A stretch of 64,000 nucleotides of DNA from NCBI GenBank assembly GCA_937870915.1, contig CALMZQ010000003.1:1-64000 (forward strand). Reading direction: 5' to 3'. A program made the position numbers and the translations under genes. Origin of the DNA: an uncultured Ignavibacteria bacterium. GTDB lineage: Bacteria > Bacteroidota > Ignavibacteria > Kapaibacteriales > Kapaibacteriaceae. Under the pieces are notes generated by a model. That model was not told the DNA's origin. It was given only the letters and a program-made list of their open reading frames with translations, and did no database searches. How positions within the stretch are numbered: the first letter of the stretch is position 1; every line of letters begins with the position of its first letter. This document shows, piece by piece, positions 6,973-15,825 of the stretch.

Positions 6973-9120
6973 ATGTCCAAGGGCGGAGCTGGCAAAGTTT
7001 ACTTTGTATTGTATCTAGCTGTTATTCTCGAGCTCCTGATCATCATCGTGGAGCGAGATGAAGCCGAAGAGCACCTTATTGCTAAGCAGAAAGAGTCGAT
7101 GCGCATCGTCGAATCGATCCTTTCTCAGTTGCAGGTTGGTGCCGGATCCGAAGGTATCAATACAAGACCTCAGGATCAGATCACCATTCCCCCTCCTGGC
7201 GTAAACGTGAAGGAGGCCATTGGTGCTGATATCAAACCTGAACGCAAGTACCTCGTTGAGGTTGGGATCACTGACGTTTCATCTGCCTTGAAGATGACGG
7301 AAGTTGAAGAGCCCGAAGAATATCTCGACCGTATCAAGCGATTCCTTCGCTTGTCAAACGTATCGGATATCAAATACGAGATCCTCTATAACAACGATCA
7401 AACTGACGAGCAGGTACCTCAAGACCCTGCTACGTGGCAGCCGAAGATTGTCCAAGATCTGAAACTGAATTATCAGGAAATGGAAGGTCAAGTTGAAGCA
7501 CTTTACGAGCGCAACAAGACCAATCCACAAGCATTTACGGACGGTATGTTGGCCGTACTTACGGCGGCATCGTACAACGTTCCGCAAACATCGATGTTCA
7601 AGCCAGGTCGCGTAACGGAACCGGAATTCTATTATTCCAAGGATGAAACCGTTAAGCTTGGTCCCGTAGTCTCCAAAAAGAAGCGTTCCTTTGTTGTGAA
7701 CTTCGAGCCAAAGGAAGCCGGCTGGTACAAACTCCGCTTCTCGTCGCGCACAAATAAGATCCTTGGTGTCTCCATCAAGGAAGGTGCAGGGTTCGAGATC
7801 GACCCGGAAGAAAAGGTGAACATCGGTACAGTTCAGCTCAAAGTAAAGGATCTGCTCAAGGTTCGCGATCAGCTTGTGAAGCATACCGAAAATCTGCCAA
7901 GTCTCGAACTTGCCAGAACGGACCTCGATGCATTCGATCAAAAGCTTGATGAGCTAACAAACGGTACGGATGACATCAATGAAAAGAGTCGAATCGGACT
8001 TTATGGTGCCATCATCAAGCTTACAACTCCAGGCATAAAGACAGAAAATGCCTTTAAGCAGAATCAAGGCGAGATCGAATTCAACATTCGTGTTCTCAAG
8101 CCTGCTCCTCAGATCACAGATCCAAAAATCGCCGATCTGAAAACCGTAGTTCGCGTCTTCGACAAGCTTGCGTCGCTCAAGCTTCCAATGTCTGTTACGC
8201 CATCCAATGGCCAAACCGTCTTCCTGAAGAACCCGGGTAATGCCCAAGTGGTTGGTGGAACCGCCACTGCCTCCGCATCCGGTGGTGGTACAAAGTGGGT
8301 CAACAAGGATCTAAGCATTACGGTGGCTGGTAATCTTACAGCGCGGGATGAGCCGTACGTGTTTGAGCTTCAACAGAAGAATGCATCAAAGGCATCTGAA
8401 GCGGTTCAATGCTCTGTGTATGTTTATAGCTCTGGCCTCTCCAATGCGGAAGAGGTGAAGAGCGCCCTTGAAGCATCATGGGGCGATGCGCTTGAACTTG
8501 TTGCGTCCCCAAATTCAGGGAATACCATCAAGCCGGATGAGTTCATTATGAACTTCAATCTTGGTGCTGGTACGCAGACGCCGCCAATACGCAAACTTTC
8601 AATCGGTCAATCTGACAATGTCAAGGTACCTGCGGGAACGGATAAAGTCCAATTGACGATTTCTTGGAAGGATCCGAACTCCGGAGACGTGGTTGAACTC
8701 TTCAATGGAAGTGGTGATGTTGGACTGAAGAAACCACTTGTCCTCACCCAAGACATCAAGATCGATCCGATCATGAATAACAGTGATCCTGAATTCAAGG
8801 TGCGTGGAATTATGGTGAAACCACCACAGATTTCAGACGCTGAGCGCGCTGAAGTAGGCGATGTTGAAGTTCAAGTATCAAATTCAAATGTTCGAGATCT
8901 CAAGACCAATACTACCTACAAGGTTGTTGTGGTAGGGAAAGCGCGTAAGATCTCAGGGAATGAATACGAGGTAACATTGAAGCTTACTGGTGGAAAGTTG
9001 CCATTGACCAAGGGACAGGTCAAAGGAAACATTCAGCTGTCGATCTCCGCAACGGCACGTTCGCAAGGTGCAACGTCCAAGCCACGTATCAAGACACAGC
9101 CGATACAAGTGGCGAACTAA
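6973..9120 (+). CDS. GldM/PorM-like single-pass envelope protein
   Basis: A 715-residue protein with one N-terminal transmembrane helix (about residues 9-26), a helical stretch, then a long periplasmic part that reads as several beta-rich Ig-like domains. This layout, and the wording of the N-terminal and C-terminal parts, resemble GldM/PorM, the periplasm-spanning shaft of the T9SS/gliding motor. Similarity is architectural; I cannot confirm homology. Glu20 sits inside the membrane helix, followed by Glu27 and Arg28 at its end. A charged residue there would suit a proton-driven motor, but the GldL-type partner is absent from this neighbourhood. ATG 6973 has a GAGGA ribosome-binding site. First gene of a run with two barrels and an OmpA-VWA protein. 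Confidence 0.55.
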   Translation: MSKGGAGKVYFVLYLAVILELLIIIVERDEAEEHLIAKQKESMRIVESILSQLQVGAGSEGINTRPQDQITIPPPGVNVKEAIGADIKPERKYLVEVGITDVSSALKMTEVEEPEEYLDRIKRFLRLSNVSDIKYEILYNNDQTDEQVPQDPATWQPKIVQDLKLNYQEMEGQVEALYERNKTNPQAFTDGMLAVLTAASYNVPQTSMFKPGRVTEPEFYYSKDETVKLGPVVSKKKRSFVVNFEPKEAGWYKLRFSSRTNKILGVSIKEGAGFEIDPEEKVNIGTVQLKVKDLLKVRDQLVKHTENLPSLELARTDLDAFDQKLDELTNGTDDINEKSRIGLYGAIIKLTTPGIKTENAFKQNQGEIEFNIRVLKPAPQITDPKIADLKTVVRVFDKLASLKLPMSVTPSNGQTVFLKNPGNAQVVGGTATASASGGGTKWVNKDLSITVAGNLTARDEPYVFELQQKNASKASEAVQCSVYVYSSGLSNAEEVKSALEASWGDALELVASPNSGNTIKPDEFIMNFNLGAGTQTPPIRKLSIGQSDNVKVPAGTDKVQLTISWKDPNSGDVVELFNGSGDVGLKKPLVLTQDIKIDPIMNNSDPEFKVRGIMVKPPQISDAERAEVGDVEVQVSNSNVRDLKTNTTYKVVVVGKARKISGNEYEVTLKLTGGKLPLTKGQVKGNIQLSISATARSQGATSKPRIKTQPIQVAN

Positions 9121-9159
9121 AAAACGAATTTGAAGATTCGAAGCATGTCAAGGAACACC

Positions 9160-10809
9160 ATGACTTCCACGAGGATAATTATCTGCTCACTTCTGTTTGC
9201 TACCATCGCTGTGGGGACGATGCAAGCGCAACAGAATTCGCAGGTGTCCAGTATTCTGGACAAATACAAAAACTGGCGGTACGGAATGATTTCCGTGTTT
9301 CGTGTGAACGAAGAAGATGGCACGGTCAACAAGCTCAACATGCTTCTTGGCCCTCCGGAACCCGTCATTCCTGAAGAAGCTAAGCTGTGCAACAAGAAGG
9401 ACGAGATCGAAGAATACGTCCTTTCCGGCGGAGAAGGTGCAGATGAAAAGGAATACCAGAAATGGATGCGTGCCGCAGGGTGCAAGGCTTACGAGCGGTA
9501 TTTTTCTCAGCGTATTGCGTGGGAAAAAGCCCAGTTCAAGAAGGCCTTCGTTGTTACCACAAGGTATCAACCCGGTGAGCCGTTTCGTGTGATCGCACTT
9601 CTTGTGCAAAAGAACACAGAGAGCTTCTACGGGCTACGCCAAGATCTCGATCCACCAAGTGGCAAGTATCTGGCTAATGAACTTGAAGCAAAACAACTTG
9701 ATGAGCAGATCTTGGTTAGTGGTGTTGCGAAGAAGGGTAGCGAGATCCTCGAAACAACAACCGCTACTCTATACCAGTATCTGACAAATCAGGTTGTTCA
9801 GGGTAATCTCGAAAACGTAACACCAGAAGCGCAAGGTATTGGCGAAGAGGGTATTCGATTCGTCAAGAAGAAGTATGGCACAACAGAAGGCATCAACGAA
9901 GATTCGTCGCCTCTCTACATGCGCATCACAGAAGGCCTTCCGCAGAATTATCAGAACAACAACGAAATCATTGTGAGTGCGCTCGACGGTATTTCATACC
10001 GCCGATTCGAACGCCCAGTGATCAATGACGGAGAAATTGATTCTGCTGTACCAACTAATGCCTACCTCCCTAAGTATGGGGTAGAATTGAAGTACGGCCT
10101 TGAGGACATTAACTATCCGTCGATCTGGTCGGAACGCCTCACGCTGAACGCCGTATGGGGTGCATCACACCTGGGTGTTGTACTTCCAACGAATGGCTGG
10201 TCCAATATCTCAAAGGATCTTGGAGCAACGCAGCGCATGACAACTGGCGGTATGGGTATCAACGGTGCCTTTGACTTCCCGATCCGGGTGATCTCTGAGT
10301 CCGGCGTGTTCCACGTTGGAGGTAGTTATGTATTCTCTGATGCTGTTAAGACAGACCATCAAGTGTACAACATTCAGTCGAACTTGAACGAAGACTACCT
10401 CGTGCGATTCCACGCTACGATGCAATACACCTTTGCAATACGGATCGACGAATCCTTCATGTTCCGGATGCGCCTCGGCGGTACGATTTATAACATGGAG
10501 TCTTGGGCTACAACTGCCGGACAAGATCTCGACACGGCCGTTATCTATCGTAAGGTGGACAATCAGACAGTTGGCGGACTCTCTGGAGCCGTTGACTTCA
10601 TGGCAACCGCATGGTCGACTCCGGTCGGCTTTACATTGTCGTACTTCGACGAAACGATTCTCGGTAAGGCATGGCTACAAGTGCCTATCATGGATCAATT
10701 TGCCGTACGCTTCGATGCGCGCATCTTCGCTCCGGTGTTCCGCGACCCACGTCAGTGGGAAAACGACGCTGTAGTGATGCCTGCCGTGAACTTCATCTTC
10801 AACTTCTGA
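9160..10809 (+). CDS. outer-membrane beta-barrel protein with N-terminal periplasmic domain
   Basis: A 549-residue protein with a signal peptide (cleavage probably after the MQA near residue 24), a soluble alpha/beta region to about residue 290, then alternating amphipathic beta-strands to a C-terminal Phe, as expected for a BAM-inserted barrel. I do not recognise the N-terminal domain. ATG 9160 is chosen over the upstream TTG and ATG codons because AAGGA lies 5 nt before it and because it gives a proper signal peptide. It starts 39 bp after the GldM-like gene and is surely cotranscribed. A role as its outer-membrane partner is inferred from gene order only. Confidence 0.7.
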   Translation: MTSTRIIICSLLFATIAVGTMQAQQNSQVSSILDKYKNWRYGMISVFRVNEEDGTVNKLNMLLGPPEPVIPEEAKLCNKKDEIEEYVLSGGEGADEKEYQKWMRAAGCKAYERYFSQRIAWEKAQFKKAFVVTTRYQPGEPFRVIALLVQKNTESFYGLRQDLDPPSGKYLANELEAKQLDEQILVSGVAKKGSEILETTTATLYQYLTNQVVQGNLENVTPEAQGIGEEGIRFVKKKYGTTEGINEDSSPLYMRITEGLPQNYQNNNEIIVSALDGISYRRFERPVINDGEIDSAVPTNAYLPKYGVELKYGLEDINYPSIWSERLTLNAVWGASHLGVVLPTNGWSNISKDLGATQRMTTGGMGINGAFDFPIRVISESGVFHVGGSYVFSDAVKTDHQVYNIQSNLNEDYLVRFHATMQYTFAIRIDESFMFRMRLGGTIYNMESWATTAGQDLDTAVIYRKVDNQTVGGLSGAVDFMATAWSTPVGFTLSYFDETILGKAWLQVPIMDQFAVRFDARIFAPVFRDPRQWENDAVVMPAVNFIFNF

Positions 10810-10837
10810 CCCAACGCGCAACGAAGGAAATAGCTTT

Positions 10838-12238
10838 ATGCAGATCATGTACCGTTTGACCCTAAGCGTCGTTGTTGCGTTCGCATGTGTAGCCGTTCCG
10901 GCCCACACACAGACGTTCGCCGATACGGCACTTACGGCACTGAAGACGATCGACCCGGAGATCCTCCAGTATTTTCCTCGCTGGAGAATTTGTGAACCGG
11001 ACCTACAAGTTCAGATCAAGCAATCGTTTGCCCTCATGGGGTATACGAAGGCAAATCTTGATGACAAATCCATTGTTGTGACCGCTGCACCCGTAAAGGA
11101 AGGCGAGCAAGGACAAGACTTTGAGCTCATTCTTATTGAGTGTGGCTCAGAGCGAATGGTAGCCTCTGAGATCTCGTCGAATATGAAGCGGCTTGCAATG
11201 CGCCTCGCAGATGGCAAGCGCCCATATTGCTACAACGAAATCCCACCATCGGCTCCACCATCTGCACCACAGATTGCGGAGATCATCAGCTACATGGAGC
11301 CAACAAATGTGACACATTCGTTTACGCTCTCTGCATTTGAACAGTCTCTGAAGATCGGTACGTCGGGCTTTTGGCTTAAGGCTTCCTTGGGTACGGACCA
11401 AGTTGGTTATACGTTTTGGTCATCCGGCGAAGGCCGTGTGTTTCTGCAACGCCCCCTATATGAGAATTCGGATCCTGACACACGTAAACCGATCCCGTAT
11501 CTCATCAATGCGAGACTCGGATTTGGATATCGTATGACGGGTAATCTGGATGGTCAGAGTCGTTTGCTCGACTTTATCCCGGGTCGCAAGCTCAACGGTT
11601 CTGCCGGTGGCAAAATCGTTGGTGGACTCGACTTCCATATGCCATTCCATCCGCAGTTTGGTCTCGGATTGAACGTAGAGCTACCATTGCAAAGCATTGA
11701 TCCAACGAATACGATCGACGTTACATCCTACTACATCTTCGACATTGGAAGCCGTAGAGTAACAGCGCCATCGTTTGATATCGATCCGTATGCAACAACA
11801 GCGGTTATGCGTTCTACTGGACAGGCAACGTTGTTCTACAACCTGTGGCTCAACCGTAAGATCCCGGAAAACTTCTTCCGCTTCGATGTTGGTATCAGCT
11901 ATGCAGAAGTTCAAGAAGCAGCTGTGTTCCTCGACACACTCGACGGCAAGAATGAGCAATTCCTTGGTCGAGATGGTGTAAATGGACTCATCACATGGAA
12001 GCCAAACGAAGCTCTCGATTGGATCTATGCCAAGGTGGAGTATCGCAATCAAGCGGCATTCCCATTCGGCATCAGCCTCCAGTATTCGAATCAGATCCTT
12101 TTGGCCCGTGCCTATATTCCTGTATTCGGAGATTGGTTCTATCTCGAAGGTCGCTATTCAACGCCATTGCGTGATGCACGCCCATTCGAAGTTGAGAACT
12201 TCTTTATGTTCTCGCCCGTTCTCCGACTCAACTTCTAA
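10838..12238 (+). CDS. second outer-membrane beta-barrel protein of the GldM-like cluster
   Basis: A protein of 466 residues with a signal peptide (about residues 1-24), a soluble domain of roughly 120 residues containing three cysteines, a short Pro-Ser-Ala linker near residue 135, then a barrel region ending in LNF. The domain plan is the same as the preceding gene, so the two may be distant paralogues or fill two places in one complex. AAGGA lies 9 nt before the ATG. No family recognised. The downstream hairpin at 12254-12297 ends the transcript. Confidence 0.7.
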   Translation: MQIMYRLTLSVVVAFACVAVPAHTQTFADTALTALKTIDPEILQYFPRWRICEPDLQVQIKQSFALMGYTKANLDDKSIVVTAAPVKEGEQGQDFELILIECGSERMVASEISSNMKRLAMRLADGKRPYCYNEIPPSAPPSAPQIAEIISYMEPTNVTHSFTLSAFEQSLKIGTSGFWLKASLGTDQVGYTFWSSGEGRVFLQRPLYENSDPDTRKPIPYLINARLGFGYRMTGNLDGQSRLLDFIPGRKLNGSAGGKIVGGLDFHMPFHPQFGLGLNVELPLQSIDPTNTIDVTSYYIFDIGSRRVTAPSFDIDPYATTAVMRSTGQATLFYNLWLNRKIPENFFRFDVGISYAEVQEAAVFLDTLDGKNEQFLGRDGVNGLITWKPNEALDWIYAKVEYRNQAAFPFGISLQYSNQILLARAYIPVFGDWFYLEGRYSTPLRDARPFEVENFFMFSPVLRLNF

Positions 12239-12253
12239 CGATATATCATGATC

Positions 12254-12297
12254 GACAAAAGCCCCTTTCATGTGGATTGAAGGGGCTTTGTCGTTTT
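12254..12297 (+). terminator. intrinsic terminator built from inverted AAGGGGCT octamers
   Basis: The arms AAAGCCCCTTTCA and TGAAGGGGCTTT pair around the loop TGTGGAT, extended by GAC/GTC at the base and followed by GTTTTC. Both arms contain the over-represented octamer AAGGGGCT in opposite orientation. Confidence 0.85.
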
Positions 12298-12302
12298 CAG
12301 CA

Positions 12303-13628
12303 ATGAGCAAACGTCTACCATACTTCACAATCTTGGTCCTTGCGTTCTTCGCAATGTCGAGCGTTCTCGTGTCTGGACAGGACTCCCTCGATAAAGCACG
12401 CAAGGTTGCCGAAGACGCACGCGTGAAGTCGTCCCTGGATGGTGTGCGGATGACCATTCAAAACGTAGATATCACTCGGTTTCCTACTATCAAGTTGATC
12501 GTAGAAGTTCTCGACGATAGTGCGCGCGTCATGGATACGATCGATCCGAAGACGCTAACAGTTGTAGAGAATGGCGTCCAGAAGCCGGTGATAAACGTTG
12601 AGAAGGTTACGATCCAAGAACGCATACCTGTTGATTTTATGTTCCTCGTTGACATCACGGGCACGATGCAGGCTCACATCAATGGGGTGAAGGATAATAT
12701 CGAGGGATTCGTAGAAGCGCTAAGGAACAGAGGGATTGAATACCGCCTGGGATTGGTGCTTTTCAGCGACTTTGTTGAACGGTCCTACCAACCCACTTCC
12801 GACGTTAAAGAATTCCTGTCATGGATGGCTAAGGTCTATGCAAGTGGTGGTTTCGATGAAAAGGAAAATGCCCTAGAGGCCATCAAGGACGTGGCCCGTA
12901 CGAAGTGGGTGCCTGCTGCCAACCGTGTTGCTGTGGTCATCACTGACGCCCCCTATCACCAATTTGGCGAGAAGGGCAACGGCAGAACGTATATGACAAC
13001 GGAGACCATTGTCCCATTGCTCAAGGACAACAACGTCCGACTTTTTGCTATCGTACCACCTCAGCTCGAAGAATACAAGCTTATCGCTGAAGCAACGCGT
13101 GGAGCTGTGTTCGATATCAAACAACCATTCTCGCGTATCCTCGATCAATATTCAACCCAGCTCACGAATCTCTATGCCGTAACGTATCGCAGTGACTCAA
13201 AGATGGTGCGCGATTCTATCAACGTTGCCATTCTTGACGAACGAAAGAGAGAGCTCGTAAAGCAGATCATCCCAATCGTGGAGATCGGCCGAAAGTTCAT
13301 CATCGAGAACCTGCTCTTCCCAACAAGCAGTGCAACGCTGCCAACGAGGGTGGAAGAGCTCGAAGTACTCATGGAGTTCATGAAGAGCCGTCCGGCTGTG
13401 CAGGTACGCATCGAAGGCCACACAGACAACACAGGCTCATTGCGCGCTAACAAAGCGCTATCCTTGGCCCGCGCAGAAACTGTGAAGGCCTACCTCGTTC
13501 AACGCGGTATAGACCAACGACGCATTCAAACAGTTGGCCACGGCCCATCACGCCCTATCGCCGACAACACAACTGAATTTGGTAGGGGGCTTAACCGCCG
13601 CACAGAGATCGTCATCATCGCCAAATAA
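12303..13628 (+). CDS. VWA-OmpA fusion protein
   Basis: A 441-residue periplasmic or outer-membrane-associated protein. It has a signal peptide (residues 1 to about 25), then a von Willebrand A domain (about 110-290) with a MIDAS-like DITGT motif, then a C-terminal OmpA peptidoglycan-binding domain (about 330-441) with the EGHTDNTGS and GRGLNRRTEI signatures. OmpA domains anchor complexes to the cell wall; VWA domains bind ligands through a metal. In T9SS, an OmpA-domain protein (PorE) plays the anchoring role, so an equivalent job beside the GldM-like gene is plausible but inferred. There is no ribosome-binding site at ATG 12303; an in-frame ATG at 12270 lies inside the preceding terminator. 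Confidence 0.85.
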   Translation: MSKRLPYFTILVLAFFAMSSVLVSGQDSLDKARKVAEDARVKSSLDGVRMTIQNVDITRFPTIKLIVEVLDDSARVMDTIDPKTLTVVENGVQKPVINVEKVTIQERIPVDFMFLVDITGTMQAHINGVKDNIEGFVEALRNRGIEYRLGLVLFSDFVERSYQPTSDVKEFLSWMAKVYASGGFDEKENALEAIKDVARTKWVPAANRVAVVITDAPYHQFGEKGNGRTYMTTETIVPLLKDNNVRLFAIVPPQLEEYKLIAEATRGAVFDIKQPFSRILDQYSTQLTNLYAVTYRSDSKMVRDSINVAILDERKRELVKQIIPIVEIGRKFIIENLLFPTSSATLPTRVEELEVLMEFMKSRPAVQVRIEGHTDNTGSLRANKALSLARAETVKAYLVQRGIDQRRIQTVGHGPSRPIADNTTEFGRGLNRRTEIVIIAK

Positions 13629-13647
13629 ACATCCGCTATCCATGGTT

Positions 13648-13664
13648 CCATGACTTCGTCATGG
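13648..13664. other. short hairpin in convergent intergenic region
   Basis: CCATGAC and GTCATGG form a perfect 7-bp stem with a TTC loop, 20 bp after the VWA-OmpA stop. No T-run follows, so termination would be weak; the adjacent heptamer array may contribute. Confidence 0.4.
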
Positions 13665-13672
13665 GCTACAAA

Positions 13673-13735
13673 CTATTCACCATTCGCTATTCACTATTCG
13701 CTATTCACTATTCGCTATTCACGCTTCGCTGTTCA
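13673..13735. repeat. heptamer array CTATTCN (9 units) entering a coding 3' end
   Basis: Nine 7-bp units (CTATTCA and CTATTCG alternating, with CCATTCG, CGCTTCG and CTGTTCA variants). The right part lies inside the minus-strand gene ending at 13708 and supplies its last codons (SVNSE) and its TAG stop. Confidence 0.9.
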
Positions 13736-14364
13736 AACGGGAACCCCTTCTCTTCAAACAGCCGTGCGTATCCCTTATTTGCCGCCGCGTCTGCCGGCCA
13801 TAGGTATGAGATAACTGAAACGGGTCCCATGATGTTTGAACGCAACTCAATGGCAGCTACGGTCTTGGCAGTACGCTGTGCAATGGGTCCTACATCTTCG
13901 CCGTTGATGCGTCCAACCAAATAGACTCGTGCAGGTAGTTCGTTCTTTGTTAAGAGACCTGCAACCATGGATACAACAACGGACTGTTTGCCGATTGGAA
14001 GGTCTTTCGTTTCCGTCATTGCCTTACGGAGGTTGCGCTTGTACTCGCTAATTGAGGCACACCATGGATCTGTTACCGGTGACCCAATAATGAGATCGGC
14101 CGTTGATGTATCAGCACCCAGATCCCGCACGATTTCGCTGATGATGTGCTCTGTCTGTGCAGCGTCGATTTTGCTGAACACGATGGTGTACACAACACGA
14201 GTTGCAGCCTTCCGCTGTGCCTTGCGGATCACCTCACCGGGTTTCGTGCTATCTCGGTACACCAAGGATAACACAAGCCCCGTAACAGCCAGAAGTCCAA
14301 TCAGGGCAAAAACGATCTTCCACCCATTCCGTGAGGAAGGGGGCAACATTGATTCTTCACTCAT
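13708..14364 (-). CDS. unknown single-pass membrane protein
   Basis: A 218-residue protein with a short cytoplasmic N-terminus, one transmembrane helix (about residues 15-35) and a soluble periplasmic part of about 180 residues. I recognise no family. It starts 3 bp after the purF stop and must be translated from the same transcript. Its C-terminus ends in VNSE, encoded by the CTATTCN heptamer array, which also gives the stop codon, so the original C-terminus may have been replaced. Confidence 0.65.
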   Translation of the reverse strand: MSEESMLPPSSRNGWKIVFALIGLLAVTGLVLSLVYRDSTKPGEVIRKAQRKAATRVVYTIVFSKIDAAQTEHIISEIVRDLGADTSTADLIIGSPVTDPWCASISEYKRNLRKAMTETKDLPIGKQSVVVSMVAGLLTKNELPARVYLVGRINGEDVGPIAQRTAKTVAAIELRSNIMGPVSVISYLWPADAAANKGYARLFEEKGFPFEQRSVNSE

Positions 14365-14367
14365 TAC

Positions 14368-15825
14368 TCATTCTTCCGTAGCGAGTTTTGTAGAGGCAAG
14401 ATCCACCTTTACTGGGTATGAGCCCGTGAAGCAGGCCGTGCAGTATCCAATGCCCGGACCTTGCGGAACGGCGTCCATTAATCCTTCTACGCTGAGATAA
14501 CGGAGCGAGTCTGCGCCGAGTTCCTTGGCGATGGCCTCTTCTGAATCATAGTGATTCGCAATAAGCTCCTCACTACTTGGGAAGTCCATCCCATACATAC
14601 AAGGGTGTTTCACAGGGGGCGATGTGATCCGTACATGCACTTCACGTGGTTTCGCTTCGCGAATGAGATTGACCAGAGATTTGGACGTTGTACCGCGAAC
14701 GATTGAATCGTCAACAACAACAACCTTGTTGCCTTCCAACACTCCACGTACAACGTTGAATTTTGTCTTTACCTTGAACTCGCGCTTGTCCTGTCCGGGA
14801 GCAATGAAAGTACGTCCAACATAGTGCGATCGAATAAGTCCGATCTCGTACCGCGAAGGATACTTCTTCTCGTTCACACGAGCATAGCCAAGTGTTGCGG
14901 TATTGCCTGAGTCCGGGACAGCTATGACGACCACTTTGTCGTCCTCGGACCCTTCTACCGGACTCTCTTCAGCAAGATTCTTTCCGAGCTTACGCCGAAC
15001 CTTATCGACAGGTGTACCAAAGATGCGTGAATCCGGGCGCGAGAAGTACACGTATTCAAAAATGCAATTGCGTGCTTCGGTCATCGACTCGTTGATGTAG
15101 TACGATGTAAACTCGCCCGTATCAACGGTCTTTTGATCGATGACGAGGATCTCGTTGTGCTCAACATCACGGATGTATTCTGCACTAATGATGTCTAGAG
15201 CGCACGTCTCGGATGCCACTACATATGCATAGCCGCCCTCGTGTTTGATACGACCAACACAGAGTGGTCTAAATCCGTGCGGATCGCGAGAAGCATAGAG
15301 TGCATTCTCGGACAACATCACGAGTGAATAAGCCCCCTGCGCGGTTTGTACAGCCTCTCGGATCTGTTCGATCTGCGTCTTCTGTTTGCTACGCGCGATA
15401 AGGTGGAGAAAGAGTTCACTGTCTGTTGTTGTTTGGAAGATCGCTCCATCTTCCTTCATCTTAGCTCGGAGGGAGCGGGTATTCGTCAGATTGCCATTAT
15501 GAGCGAGAGCAAAGTTTCCGCCCGTATAGTTGAAGTGGAATGGCTGGATGTTCGCCAATGAATTGCTACCCGTAGTGGAATAGCGGTTGTGACCAATGGC
15601 TGCCTCACCTCGCAACGTCTTTGTGAACACATCATGTTCAGAAAAAACATCGAGGACCAGACCTTCACCCTTATGAACGCCGAAACGTTTCTTGTCCTTT
15701 ACACCATCGTGATACATTGTAACGATGCCTGATGCTTCCTGACCTCTGTGTTGCAATGCATGAAGGGCATAGTAGGAGAGGACCGCAGCCTGCGGGTGGT
15801 TAAAGACGCCAACGATACCGCACAT
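14368..15825 (-). CDS. purF: amidophosphoribosyltransferase
   Basis: A 485-residue PurF that catalyses the first committed step of purine synthesis, transfer of glutamine amide nitrogen to PRPP. The protein begins MCGIVGV, so the nucleophilic Cys is residue 2 and there is no propeptide. HNRYSTTG and the HNGNLTN segment belong to the N-terminal glutaminase. The PRPP motif VVVDDSIVRGTTSK lies near residue 370. Its start codon overlaps the YebC stop by 1 bp, so the four minus-strand genes from 17666 down to 13708 form one operon. Confidence 0.95.
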   Translation of the reverse strand: MCGIVGVFNHPQAAVLSYYALHALQHRGQEASGIVTMYHDGVKDKKRFGVHKGEGLVLDVFSEHDVFTKTLRGEAAIGHNRYSTTGSNSLANIQPFHFNYTGGNFALAHNGNLTNTRSLRAKMKEDGAIFQTTTDSELFLHLIARSKQKTQIEQIREAVQTAQGAYSLVMLSENALYASRDPHGFRPLCVGRIKHEGGYAYVVASETCALDIISAEYIRDVEHNEILVIDQKTVDTGEFTSYYINESMTEARNCIFEYVYFSRPDSRIFGTPVDKVRRKLGKNLAEESPVEGSEDDKVVVIAVPDSGNTATLGYARVNEKKYPSRYEIGLIRSHYVGRTFIAPGQDKREFKVKTKFNVVRGVLEGNKVVVVDDSIVRGTTSKSLVNLIREAKPREVHVRITSPPVKHPCMYGMDFPSSEELIANHYDSEEAIAKELGADSLRYLSVEGLMDAVPQGPGIGYCTACFTGSYPVKVDLASTKLATEE

